64,000 nucleotides of DNA from Phragmites australis (GCF_958298935.1 NC_084943.1:4350001-4414000); one strand, 5' to 3'; numbered from the stretch's first letter, positions 33,546-44,776 are shown. Made by a program: numbers and translations. Notes: a model not told the origin generated them from the sequence alone.

Positions 33546-35236
33546 AAACTGTCTACATTATGTATATGAATGTAAATTTGATTCAAAAGGATGTTCACAT
33601 GGTCGTTGCATATATATAAGACATTTTTTTATAGGACAGAAGGAGCTATGCCGATCTTAAATTAGATGCGTAATTGGTGGCTTTATGTATTTCTTCACTC
33701 ATACATCTGCTGGACCCTTGGAGGGAACTTCTGTGACTCAGATCTATTTGGACTTTGTATTCTCTTACAATAAACGATATAGAATTAGAAAAAAGGGTGA
33801 CATTCCATAGGGAACGTGTGTACTTTATGGAGAAAAAGCTGAGACATTGATATTTTAAATCTCAAGCAGGAATTCCGCCTTGTCACTTCAGTTTATACTA
33901 GTCAGATCAAACTGATGCTGTGCATTAGAGTTGCTTGTTTTTGTTCAACTTACTATTCTTCTAGTAAGAGAGTATGACCTCTGAATATCGACCATGCTAA
34001 GCAGCAGCGGAGCCAGGAAAATTAGACAGCCTAGGCCAACTTATTAAGAAATAATTTATTACCAAAAATATGCTCTAATTATAAAAAACATTCAAAACCG
34101 GTAGTGAATTAGTGCGATTGTCAGCTTATGAACTAGCAGTCATAGTTGTGCACATGTTGTTGTGCAATTTATTGTAGCATCCAAATTTGAGGTCAGCATA
34201 GGCGCAAGTGTGGTACCATGGTTGCTAAGACCAACTTATTATGATGATACAATGTTTTTCAGCATCCTAAGCCAAGAATTTGCCATTTATCCACGGATAA
34301 TAGCCGTGGCTACACGGTACATCAACTGAAATTATAAAACCTAATGAAATGTAAGTCTATACCTCATGCTGTTACATGGTACTACTTTGTACCAAACCCC
34401 AGATGTTTTAACTACCAAAATGGTCACCGAAAGCATACATCAAGCTATGGAACTGATCTGTAAACGAACCAATCCGTTACTGCCAGTTCATGGTACTCCA
34501 TAGTCCATACTACTGGTGAACATTACTTGAGCGACGTCAGATCTGGCTGCCTGCCTGCCTAATCGCCCGCCGTGCTCCCACCCGGTCTGGTCAAGTCAAT
34601 GGTGCCTGAGGTTTACTTTGCCGGCTTGCCCTTGGTCTACTGCTTGCTAGACCTGGACTCGATGGGCGGCGACCCGCGCCTGGCTCCGCCGCCTCTGATG
34701 GTAAGCATGACCAAGTAGATACCAATGACATTTTACTCAACTGATTGTATCAAAACACTACGACGACTGTTTGAAAAGATAACCGGTATTTCGCTGTTTT
34801 TTCACTTCGACATAACATTCCTTTCTCATCTTTTCCCATCGCGGATGCAGCATCTACATCCATGCAATTTCCCGAAACAATGCGCCTGATGTCAATCTAG
34901 TATACATTTGTAGACTAGCTAGGTTCTCATGACTGACACCCATGTTCCTGTTTAAATTATTTTCGTTAAGGGTTGCTCGACAAATAAATCTCTGCGAGAT
35001 GCATCCAAGATTGTCTATTCATATTAATTAAGCCCAGCTTTGTAGTGGACAGTATTACATAATACGCAATAGAACTCTTACACTTCTGCACTGATTAATC
35101 AGCTCACTCACAGCTCAAATGACACACCAGTCTTTCACCGTTTTACGTGCTTCGTTTATTTGATCTCGTTGCCATATAATACTAGTATATGCATGTCTCG
35201 ATGTGCATACACCGATGCAAGCAGCGGCACTGGTGA
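33546..35236. other. Intergenic region with two small curiosities
   Basis: No complete gene is seen. 34091-34146 is a near copy of 36905-36959. 34599-34700 is a short GC-rich stretch that reads as 34 codons from an ATG to a GTAAGC splice-donor-like site (M-V-P-E-V-Y-F-A-G-L... G-G-D-P-R-L). It may be an exon fragment of a host gene that I cannot name. Confidence 0.35.
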
Positions 35237-35548
35237 TCAGCAGTTGGCCGGCAACGCAAGGCCGCACTTGCCCGGCAACCCCATGGCGCGGTTGATGTCG
35301 ATCCCGTAGATCCTCGCCCACACGGCGGCGGCGCCCTTGTAACGGCACAGGCACTGCAGGTCGGTACCCGCCAGCGCGGTGCAGCACTCGGCCGACGGCG
35401 CGTTCGTCGGGTTGCGGATCGCTGCCGCGGGCTGGCACGCCCGGATGCCATTGCTGGACAGGTTGCAGATACCGTGCGCCACCTCGGCCGATGCAGCGAG
35501 GACTACCACGATGGTCAGCAGCGAACCCATTACCTGCGCCTTTGCCAT
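35237..35548 (-). CDS. DIR1-like non-specific lipid-transfer protein
   Basis: This is a secreted small protein of 103 residues. A signal peptide (about residues 1-26, hydrophobic L-L-T-I-V-V-V-L-A-A, ending A-H-G) precedes a mature part with all eight cysteines of the lipid-transfer fold: Cys28, 38, 55, 56, 66, 68, 95 and 103, i.e. C-x9-C-x16-CC-x9-C-x-C-x26-C-x7-C. These make four disulphides around a lipid-binding cavity. I-Y-G-I-D-I-N-R-A-M-G-L-P-G-K-C-G is typical of DIR1-type proteins, known for binding lipids in the apoplast and, in Arabidopsis, for systemic acquired resistance. It has a single exon with its own TATA box. It is the only intact host gene in the window. A broken paralogue on the same strand lies 13 kb away. 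The lipid bound and any defence role are inference. Confidence 0.9.
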   Translation of the reverse strand: MAKAQVMGSLLTIVVVLAASAEVAHGICNLSSNGIRACQPAAAIRNPTNAPSAECCTALAGTDLQCLCRYKGAAAVWARIYGIDINRAMGLPGKCGLALPANC

Positions 35549-35654
35549 GGGTTTGTGCGTAAGTTGTTGCTGCGGGCAGTTGTTAGGTAGGTGTTGGTTG
35601 TACGTTTATTTGGCTGATTTGGAGTTGTGAGAAGAGTGTTTGGTTTTGGGGTCT

Positions 35655-35662
35655 TATTTATA
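35655..35662 (-). promoter_or_regulatory. TATA box of the lipid-transfer protein gene
   Basis: The minus strand reads TATAAATA in CCCTATAAATAAGACC, 107 bp upstream of the ATG. This is a normal distance for a plant core promoter with a short leader. Confidence 0.7.
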
Positions 35663-35835
35663 GGGCAAAGGTTTGTAATTTTTGGTATTTAGAAGTTGCG
35701 TGTTTGAGATATTGCAAAGTAGACCTTGGCGCTCCAACTCCAACAGGATTTCCAGTTGTAAAATAAGTGGACGAACGTGGAGAAAACTGGCCCTTGAGTC
35801 TTTACAGTGAATTTGGACGCTAATGTCTTTATCAT

Positions 35836-35978
35836 TGCAAAAGCTCATGTTGGTGGCGATCACTAGTACAGGAAATATTGTTTATCACCTAGTACCGTAT
35901 ATTGATTGTGACCAAACTATTTTTTTCTCACTATTATATTGTCTATTAATGTCAAGATATATCATTAGTGACAAAACA
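35836..35978 (+). repeat. Duplicated segment, arm B'
   Basis: This is the second copy of 33258-33415, with the empty target site of the copia element (ATC-ATTGC-AAAAG). It lies upstream of the lipid-transfer gene. Confidence 0.85.
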
Positions 35979-36426
35979 TGGTTTTGCCACTATTTAGTAG
36001 GTTAATTATGACTAAGCAATTTTGCAAAATATTAGTTTTCCACAAGATATCACATTAGTGAGGAAAAAGTAGTGACGAAATATTATTTTGTTGCTGTTTA
36101 CTAGGTTAACTGTGTCTAAACAATTTTTCCTTACTATTATTTACTTTATATATGACAAAACATTATATCGTCACAAGATATTACGATAGTGATGAAAAAA
36201 AGTAGTGAAATATTGTTTTGATACTGTTTACAAATTTTATTGTGATTAATCTATTTCTCCTCACTATTATGTAATTTATTAGTGATAAAATACCATATCG
36301 CCACATGATATCACAATAAAGACAACTTTTTAGTGGTGAACTATTGCTTTGTTACTACATCTCTTATTAGAAGTGGCCAAATATGACTTCAGGACAAAAG
36401 ATATTATCAGTGAGAACTTTGTAGTG
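35863..36426. mobile_element. Small CACTA-like element with internal repeats
   Basis: The left end reads CACTAGTACAGGAAA, and the minus strand at the right end reads CACTACAAAGTTCTCACTG. The inside is AT-rich with three or more imperfect repeats of roughly 125-130 bp containing CATATCGYCACAAGATATYAC and GTTTACTAGGTTAA-like blocks. There is no coding capacity. The termini are only partly alike, so the boundaries are tentative. Confidence 0.45.
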
Positions 36427-36819
36427 ATGAATTCACTACAACATCTGCAATTTTTGCCTACAGCCATAGGCACTTCTAACAATCCTCACGTATTGAATAA
36501 AGAGGTAGCCGATAGCCTTGTTGGCAAATAAATCGCCAACACTACTCTTATGTATGATCGTGCTATATATGATAGTGTTGCAGCCTTTTGTGATTATTTT
36601 ATTGAGAAAAGAAAAAAAACGACAGGCATTTTGGAACTTGGACTGCTAGAATTCCAAATGCATGCCAAAAATGACGTGAAACTTTCCAACTACAATTACA
36701 TGGCCTGTTTATGTTTAACCTAATTAACCCCCCCCCCAACTACTCTTAGTCTATATATAACCTATCTCTAGTACTACGTATTTCAGAAACCTCCCAGCGC
36801 CGCCCCTTTATTGAACTCT

Positions 36820-37285
36820 TCTTTTGCAACATTTGTGAGCCGGCAATCTCACTGCTACAGAATACGCTATCACTATCGGTCCAAAACTAGCATCACTGCG
36901 GATTTTCAAACCGGTAGTGAATTAGTGCGATTGTCGGCTTCTGAACTAGCAGTCATAGTGAGTATCATTGCCGGTTCAAGTCGAGAACCGGCGGTGATAA
37001 TCTATGCATATGTGCAAAAATACTCTATCGCGAACTCTTCAAGATGGGAATCAGCCTAAGTTAGACCCCATACCAAAATGTTTGCGCTACACTGCTGGTT
37101 CCTAATGAGCTGGTAGTAATGGGGCATCATTGCCGGTTCATAAGCTGCGCGGGAAGAATCAGTCAATGTGGCTTATAAACCAACAATGATAAGGGACATC
37201 ACTGTCGGCCGGTGGCTTGAGCCAGCAGTGATGCTTAGATCCATCATCATTATTAGCTGAAACCACCGACTAGCAGTCATAGTAT
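36820..37285. repeat. CACTA-type subterminal repeat cluster
   Basis: Many short repeats of CCGGCAGTGAT / ATCACTGCCGGTT type in both orientations occur here (near 36870, 36910, 36966, 36985, 37127 and 37200-37220). This is the pattern of CACTA ends. Element C begins a few bases to the right, so it probably inserted into this element. Confidence 0.6.
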
Positions 37286-37291
37286 GAAATT

Positions 37292-38126
37292 TGTTGAAGA
37301 TTAGTTCCTAACAATATGTCCATAATTGAACTGGGGTACCTTCAAGATAAGGGATCAATCAAGAAACAAGACACACTATGTAGGTTCGGGCCCCCAATAT
37401 GGAGTAATACCCTATATCTTGTGTGGATGATATCGTATATAGATTGTCTCAAGTACAGGCAGGGTGGCTAAACCTATTACAATGGAGTAGATCAGATCTG
37501 AGCTAATCTAGAGTTGAAGTCGCCAAGTATCTCCGATGCTTAGGTCTTGATGCTTGCGTCGAGTTGCATAAGCGTTGATCTATCATGAGTTGTCCTCTGG
37601 GGGTCAAAGTCCCCTACCTTATAAAGGGGTCCTGGCACCACCCTAATCTAGTCGTAGTCGATGAGGAGTCCTTTATCTTCTCGTTCAAGGCAAGGCAGTC
37701 AAGTTCAGCTTGGATACTAGTCGTACTCAAGTCGGTTAACCCAATCAAGACCTTCCTAGTACATGTTTTTGTGGTCTTCGAGTATATCACGTCCCGTAGA
37801 TTCGGATCTAGTATATTCAGACTTGTCCATCTAGTGTATAGTGTACCCTATCTGTGTATAGTGTACTCTTTATGTACATATACCCTATAGTTAGATATTC
37901 GATGGTAGCACCCTAACTCTACTTAGCAGGGAGGATTTCCACAAGTGCCTACTCGAGTACTGCCAAGTCTAAGCTTGGTCAAGCAGGGTAGATCAAGATA
38001 GTAGTCGAAAGAATCAAGGAAGGAATATCCTGTTCTGAGTATCGAGTGGAAACACTATTGGGTCGAGCGCCCTACTGTTGTCCACACTCAAGACTTAAGA
38101 AAGGCTTAAAAACTCAACTTCTCAAC
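37292..38126 (-). repeat. Probable 3' LTR of element C
   Basis: TGTTGAAG at the left and CTTCTCAACA at the right could be LTR ends. A minus-strand TATA (CTTTATAAGG, 37626-37617) and a block with GGTTCGGGCC...TAATACCCTA (about 37383-37413) support LTR character. That block is also found in the solo LTRs at 46998 and 50106. The second LTR is outside the window, so the ends cannot be checked. Confidence 0.4.
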
Positions 38127-38422
38127 ATCCATCTCTGAGTTGAGTTAAAAAGAAATCTCCAAAATTTGAACTGTTGGGTATAGACGCATTTAATGCACTC
38201 GAATGGGCGTGTAAAGATTCACACGATGCCATCATCTCGTCCTTCATGCTGAACGAGGCACCATAGTAACGGAAGTGGTTACCAAAGAAACGTTAAGTAC
38301 CAGGCTTTATATTCGTACAAACCTGGACTGTAGCTATTCTTCATCCTCTTGTCACTAGTCTCCTGCTTCAAGCTTTCCTTTTTTTCTCCCAAGCACGCGC
38401 AATCGCATAGACATCTCACTCC

Positions 38423-39593
38423 ATTGCCTCCAACCCTTTTACGCATGCTGCCTCTCCATCCTTGCTTGAAAAGAAAACCAACACGAAGGCCGCTGATGCC
38501 TCCTCCGAATACCTGAACAAGATGAATCTTTTGACCGTCATCTGTGCGATCTCGACGATGCAAGAATCGAAGCTTCAAGAACTTGAAGGTGAAGGAATCG
38601 TACCTCCTCGTGAGCTGGCCAACTGGAGGTTGGCGTCGAGTGAGGAATTCCCATCCTGCCAGTTTGATCATGAAATTGTGATATTCAAGTCATTTTTTTG
38701 CTATGGTTTCAATGTTCCCCCTTCCAAATTTCTTCTTGCCGTACTTGACCGCTACCAAATTGAACTCCACCATCTAAACCCGAACTCAATAACCATGCTC
38801 AGTGTGTTTATCCGTTTGTGCAAAGCGTTCCTTGGTATTGCATCGAGCCTGAACCTATTTTAGTATTTCTATCATTTGAAAAGAAATATGGAGAATAAGT
38901 GCATTGGAGGCTATGGTTTCCAATTGCGGAATGGGATGAAGAATTCCTACATCCCAGTTGTGCTAACCTCATCCTGGAAAAAATATTGGAAAAAGAATTA
39001 GTTTTATATCTCCATCCCCAACTCAGTCAGTTTCCCCTTAGTACACAGGGGTCTTCACCCCTGCCAAAATCCATCCTGGTTGAAGAAGCACCACGAGTAC
39101 GACCACACTGCCTACTATGTCAAGAAGATTGGTGAACTTAGGTAGAGTGGCTTAACTGGGTGGCATGTGGCCAAAGACTTCATTAGTCGAAGGTCGAGCC
39201 CCTTGAAAGCACGGGATCACTTTGCCCGGAACTATACTGGAGACAACGATAGCTCCCGGGACGCGGCGGGATGCAAGATTTAGTTAGCATTTTGCCACTC
39301 CTATTGTTGCAGTCAAACTCTTTTGAGGGACTTCTCTGTTTTAGCTTTGTCTCTGCAGGATATTGTTTCTCGATTGGGCAAGCTATTTTCTGAAGAGCCA
39401 CAACCATGTTCTGTTGAGCCCTACTCCCTCATGAATCCTCGACCACTGATGGGAATCAAGAAAGTAGTACTGATTATTGGTTGTTCGACCTGATTTGTCT
39501 TTATGATTCCAGGTTCCAGCTCTCCACCAAGAGGAAAGCATCCCCACGACCGAAGTACTTATTCTTGAGGATACCTCCTGCTCTGGCACTAAT
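38423..39593 (+). pseudogene. Antisense gene of element C, 5' part (Transposase_28 domain)
   Basis: It runs on the plus strand, opposite to element C's pol. The frame can be followed from ATT-GCC at 38423, where ATG may have been lost, through 38462-38863 (G-I-V-P-P-R-E-L-A-N-W-R, F-D-H-E-I-V-I-F-K-S-F-F, L-L-A-V-L-D-R-Y-Q-I-E-L, L-N-P-N-S-I, L-C-K-A-F-L-G-I-A). After a TAG stop it continues with C-I-G-G-Y-G-F-Q-L-R and, later, G-L-T-G-W-H-V-A-K-D-F-I. Introns are suggested by CTCTGCAG before 39360 and TGATTCCAG before 39512. The family is the 'putative gypsy type transposon' (Transposase_28) domain. The gene continues inverted at 40792-41786 and then at 43105-43475. Confidence 0.8.
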
Positions 39594-40791
39594 GACATGG
39601 ACTAGCCTTTCAAGTCTGTAGACCAATTCCACGAGCTTTTCCAATAGAAACTTAAATGGCTTTTGATTTATGACGTAATAAATCAGTTCTCCATTATAAA
39701 ATTAATTCGGATTTTTCTCCTAAAATCAAGTAAAATTTGCAGTTAAGCCCCTAAAACTTCAAAAGCTCAATACCTTTTGTTCGTAGCTCCGTTTTGGGCG
39801 AATTTTGCACCTAAATGTTCATAGCGACATGTAGAATCTTTTTATATTTTTTTACCTAGTTTTAGTACTATATGGTGTACTGTTCTTAGAGGTTTCCCTC
39901 ATGTGTTTTTTTCGGTTCGTCGATTAGGAGGTGAGTAGTTCAGGAATTTTCAAGATCAAACTTTGTGGGCACCGTTGGATGGATGAGTGGCATAAGAGGG
40001 GGCTTCTGCAGTGATGTAATCATCTGTTAGCAGTGAAACCTCAGTGGGTTCCTGCAAGTTGGCGGGAGCTTTGTAAAGGCCTTGTAGTGAGACCCCAACT
40101 CCACACCCCAGAAGTGTGAAGCAACACGGGAATCATGACTCATGGAGTGTGCAAACTCTGTAGATTATCAATAAAGAGCAAACTTTGACTTCTTTAAGAT
40201 TAAATGGGATCAGGGTTTGGTATGGTTGGTTGGGTAGCTGGGTAATGGAATTACCTGGTGAGTCTTGGTAGTCGGATGGAATCCGATGAGTCAATCCTTT
40301 TGTTATAGTGGTGTTTTCACACTTTGTAAATAGGATGTTTGTTGTTGGAGTCAATAGGTTAAAGTTTGCTTAGTGCGGTTAACCGTGTCTAACCTATCCT
40401 TGACTTAAGCCCCATAGCATGTTTGACCTTTACTTGCGGAGTACATTTTTGTACTCACACCCGTTGCCCCTTTTCTTGCATCCCTCTGCTGTTCAGAAGC
40501 CGTTAATGAAGTTGCAACCTTTGATGAAGATGACTTTGACCTCGAGTTGCTATTTTAGGCTGGAGTACCCCCGGTTGACGCCTGTGGAAGATGGAAGCCC
40601 CATTGGCGCTAAAGATCTTTAGTTCTGTTGTGTTTTCTTTTAGACCCTCGAGTCCTTTTATAATAAGTTAATTACATTATTGTAATAATGGCACTGTGAA
40701 TATACACTGATGGTGTAAACGCATGTATGAAACTTGATCCTGGCATACATGTGTTGTGCCCGGTTTTGTTCCTTTAAAACTGGGTGTTACA
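39594..40791 (+). repeat. 3' half of a solo LTR (element D family), inverted
   Basis: It matches the right part of the element D LTR (about 51960-53666) in plus orientation and ends GGGTGTTACA at 40791. The 5' half of the same LTR lies at 41787-43099 in minus orientation. The original solo LTR was on the minus strand; this half was flipped together with its neighbour. Confidence 0.75.
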
Positions 40792-41786
40792 CCTTTTCAT
40801 TGATGGTTTTCATTGTGTCATTAAGGAGAACATCTTTGTTCTTTACGAAGGATTCAAGATCTGGGAAACCAAAGAAAAACAATTCTTATTAGTTGCCTAA
40901 CATTCGAATCACATGCTGGTGATCTATGTGTAAACTAACCGTCACTTCTTTCTTGGCTAGCAGCAAGCATGGCACCTTTCTCCTCTAAGGCCGTCTGATG
41001 ACTAGCATGGTCCATCGCCATATATTGAGCTTTGGTAGCTGCTATGTGAGCCTCTATCACCGCCCAAGGATAAACGGTTGTTCCAAGGGCTATGGTTGCG
41101 GTAGGCTCCGAGCTGGCCTTGGGCGTGTTTGTAGATGTTTGCTCTACTCGAGGAGGTGGAAGCGACACAACAGAGGAAGCTGGAATCAGTTGACTAGCTG
41201 AACCACTTGTCATATGCTCTTTTAGTTTTTCTAGACATGACGACCTATGATTGACAGGTTTTGGAAAGGAAAGGAAGACTGCCAGCCAAGAAAAATATTT
41301 AGGTAAAACCGTTGGGCAACCTTATTGCGTGACAGGATGTTCATTATTTGCTTCTTTGTCATACCGGCAGTTGGTACCGGTTGTGTCGAAGGGATGATTT
41401 GGGAGCCAAATGAAGCCAAGGAAGCCATTGCCTGCAAAAAAACCCACCCAAAATGACTCATCATCATTATGAACTTATCGAGTAGATCCTCAGAAGAATG
41501 ACCAACGTAATGGGAATTACTTGTTGAGAATTACCCACTTACCAAGTCATCAGGTGCTTCGGCTACTCAATGAGGCGATCAAGGGGGAGTTACAATTGTT
41601 CCCTATCGAAAGGCCACCCATGCAGACTAGGCGCCAGTTGGCATATTCTCGATAATCGGAATGACAGCTAAACAAGTGGTTATTTAAGGACTCGATTTCA
41701 GTACCAATTGGCTTCTTCCTCCACGTTCGCATGGGAGGTTGTGGATCATAGAGTAAAGATGATCTCTTAGATAGAAGATACCCCAT
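40792..41786 (-). pseudogene. Inverted middle segment of element C's antisense gene
   Basis: On the minus strand this reads as the middle of the Transposase_28 gene: M-A-S-L-A-S-F-G-S-Q-I-I-P-S-T-Q-P-V-P (41467-41231), then A-S-S-E-P-T-A-T-I-A-L-G-T-T-V and A-H-I-A-A-T-K-A-Q-Y-M-A (41213-40935). It ends with K-T-I-N-E-K at 40797. The end carries CCTTT (40792-40796), the inverted copy of the duplication AAAGG found at 43100-43104. It therefore belongs between 39593 and 43105 but now points the wrong way. Confidence 0.7.
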
Positions 41787-43099
41787 AGCTTGGAAGGCCG
41801 GTCCATGTCCACAGTAGGCTGGTTATGAAGTGATGAAGGGGTATGCTATTAGGGCCGTAGGATTGAGATCCGATGGCCGGGGTTCAAAGATGCGGCGAAC
41901 GGACTCAATAGGTGGTGCAAACACGGCAGGCGGTGCCCGATGGCAGTGGGCTCACCGGAACCACATTGGAGAGGCGTAAACGGGCATGGATCACAGCAAA
42001 AAGAGGTGCAAAACGAAGGGGAGCTCGCGGGGAATCTTTACCAAGGCTTCTTGCTGGCGGAGAGGGGCTAAGGAAGGTCGGCGATGAAGAGGGGCAGCTG
42101 GCGGGCTTCAAGCTCAGTGAGGGCGGCATCCGACATCGGAGAAGAACCAAGGAGCGGTGGAAAACTTCGTTAGAGACCCTGCAACGCCAAAGAGGCAAGA
42201 GCCAAGGTCAACTTGGGCACGAAGAATTTTTGGCAGTAGAGCTCCTTACCGGAGTTGAAGAAGAAGAAGATGCCGAGGTTGAATCTGAGAGGGAGAAAGA
42301 GGGAAAAAGGGTGGAGAATGCACAGAACATTGCAAGGAAGAAGAATGGAGGCTTAAATACACAAGAGAGGGAGAGAATTGGCCGGATTCGAAAGGATTGG
42401 CCGGGGTTCTAAATTTCCTTAATTTTGTCGGTTTCCACATTTGACTTCTTCAAGGAGGCAGTGATTAAGGAGGGGGAAACGACTGGGAAGGAGTGAATAG
42501 GGGGCGGGGATCTTGGCCACGAGGTTTAATTGAGTCGAAACGGCACAGGGAGGCAGTGATTTGAACGGGCGCATGATTTGTGGGTGGATCGGGCTCGGGC
42601 AGCGGGAGGAAGGAGAAGGGTAGCTGCGGTTTTGGCATGCGCATAGCTCAGCTCTAGCTGGCTCGGACAGGGCCCTCCTGGCAGTGAGAGAAAGCAGGGA
42701 GGGGTGGTTCGGGGGCATCGCAGGCCGGCTCGGGTGTGGCCCAGCGCGGGAAGGAGTCCAGCGTCCCACATGGGTGGAAGAGAGGGGAGGGAAGAGGTGG
42801 GCCGGGAGAAGGATTCGGCCTGGGAGTTTTTTTCAAAATTGAAAAGCTTTTTTTCTTTTTAGATTTTGAACAAATTTCAAAAGGAGTTTAAATGAGCGAC
42901 TCTAGCGAACTTTTGCAAAATTTTTCCATGCATAAAAACCTATTGCAACTATGACGGCATGAATGCATCAAACTTATATATAACCTGTGGCAAAATTAAA
43001 TTTAGAAATTAATTTCTTCTATTGAATAAAATTTGCAACTCCTATTTAAAATTCTAGCAAAATTTTAAACTATTGCAAAAATTGAAATTTAGGGTGTTA
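41787..43099 (-). repeat. 5' half of the solo LTR, original orientation
   Basis: The minus strand from 43099 reads TGTAACACCCTAAATTTC... and matches the start of the element D LTRs. The match runs to about 41787 (GGACATGGACCGGCCT), the point where the 3' half begins at 39594. AAAGG at 43100-43104 is its target-site duplication. Confidence 0.8.
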
Positions 43100-43104
43100 C
43101 AAAA

Positions 43105-43475
43105 GGATAAATATATGAAAAAACTCAAAGAAGCTTCAAAGAAAGCGAAAGCTGATTGGGATGCCATGGCTGCCAATCGGTATACTATGGTCGCTGAATG
43201 AGACACCGCAATCATAGCACTTCAAAAGCTGAGGGATCAGCCCCTTGACTACATGAACCAGGCAGTCTCCATCAGCGCCGAGACAATGCTTGGTCTCCTC
43301 AAGAGCTATGACCCCAACTTCGACACATCGGTGGTGATGGAGGGGTTCGGATGTTCAGTAGAAGAGGCAGCAAAAATATTGAAGATGTTAAGCCCTTGGT
43401 TCCCAGCTTCATCGAATCTCTAACACTTGAGCTACCTGATGACAAGAACAAGAGTAGTCCTTCTAGATAGTTTTC
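43105..43475 (+). pseudogene. Antisense gene of element C, 3' part (coiled coil)
   Basis: This resumes the antisense gene after the solo LTR. It reads K-Y-M-K-K-L-K-E-A-S-K-K-A-K-A-D-W-D-A-M-A, then a TGA, then A-L-Q-K-L-R-D-Q-P-L-D-Y and S-V-E-E-A-A-K-I-L. It is highly charged and helical, as in the C-terminus of element A's antisense gene. It ends at a stop near 43425 or just beyond. Confidence 0.65.
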
Positions 43476-44084
43476 TGTGGCTTCCAGCTCGAAACATTTG
43501 AAACTTGATTTGTGGTTTGGGGATGTCTGTAAACATTACTTTTATTTTGCTTATCGAGTATGCTTTTGCAATTATTCCCTTGTTGATTAAATAGAGGTAG
43601 CATAAGATGCAAAAACCGATCAGTACATGTTATAACTATCCTCAAAACTAACTAACTATATATCTGTTGACACCTGAACACTCAACTAGATATACTATTA
43701 GATGCATCAGATTTCGAGTAAACACTTGAAGTAACCGAGATAGTAAGGAACAGAAAATTAGTACGAAACTAAGAAAAAGAGAAACATGATGGTCTTTTGC
43801 AAACTTTTAGCTGACTTGCATATTTGACCAGCGTGTGAACATGAACTTGATAGAGAAAACACATATTGGACAACTAGAACTTCATAACCTTATTGGCCAT
43901 TAAGTGTGAGATGTCTGACAATCTCTTGTGCTTTTAGGCCTTATGAGGTGTAATTGTTTATCATCAGCCTAACACATGCCTCCATTGGTTTTATTCAATG
44001 ACAGTCGATGCAAAGCCAAATAAACTTTTGCAAAAAAAAAGTGTATTACAGAAAATATATATTTACAAAACATGGCATTACTAT
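43476..44084. other. Spacer of element C, no gene seen
   Basis: The stretch is AT-rich without a recognisable domain. It may hold the 3' end of the antisense transcript. Confidence 0.3.
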
Positions 44085-44440
44085 GTAGCCCCCAACTCTT
44101 TGCTTGATTACTGAATCGAGTGGAGAGTAAAGCTATAGCATCAAAAGTATGCGATGTAGCCCCTGATTCTCTGTTTGATTTGATAATCAAGATAGAGAAC
44201 AGAGCCATAGCATCAAAAAATACCCGACGTTGCCTCTGACTCTTCACTCAATAATTGAGTTTGAGTAGAAAGTAGAGCATCTCTAGTTATTAAATGATAT
44301 TAAATGATGTAACTCTTGTCTCTCTAGTTAGGACTGTAATTAATCAAAGAGTGAAGCATAAGCATCAAAATTACACAATGTAGCCCCTAACTCTCTGCTC
44401 GATGACTGGATCGAGCAGAGAGTAGAGCGTAAGCATTGAC
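44085..44440. repeat. Tandem array, about 73-75 bp period (element C)
   Basis: The anchor GTAGCCCC or a close variant recurs at 44085, 44156, 44229 and 44380 (the last gap being two units). Units carry CTCTGCTCGATNACTGGATCG and GAGAGTAGAGC-like blocks that can form a short stem. It occupies the same place as the 98-bp array of element A but has a different sequence. Confidence 0.7.
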
Positions 44441-44776
44441 TCATTATTCTTGACCACATGCTCGAAGGTGTTAACCTATTGGTAGGGATGTGGTTATGTT
44501 ATGGTCATCGAGTGAATTCGAATAGTCGGGCAGATGAACATTAAAAATCCACTCCTGTTCGTGCTTTTTTTCATTGCAACCTCTGACTTGACGTGTCATA
44601 ATGATGTGGCATCCCTCTGCATAGATACTGGACGCACCATAATGCTTGGCGATGTATCATCTCTGCCCGACGCATCAGCCTTGAATCACCACACACCCGA
44701 GGCAACCTCAGAATTTCAACCATCGTTATCGGCTCTTGACGGCTTCAAAATGTCCCGTTCCACCCATTCTTGCGAC

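Noticed and set aside
41912..42412. 166-codon plus-strand frame
   Set aside because: It is the reverse of an element D-family LTR (5' half) and matches non-coding LTR sequence elsewhere.
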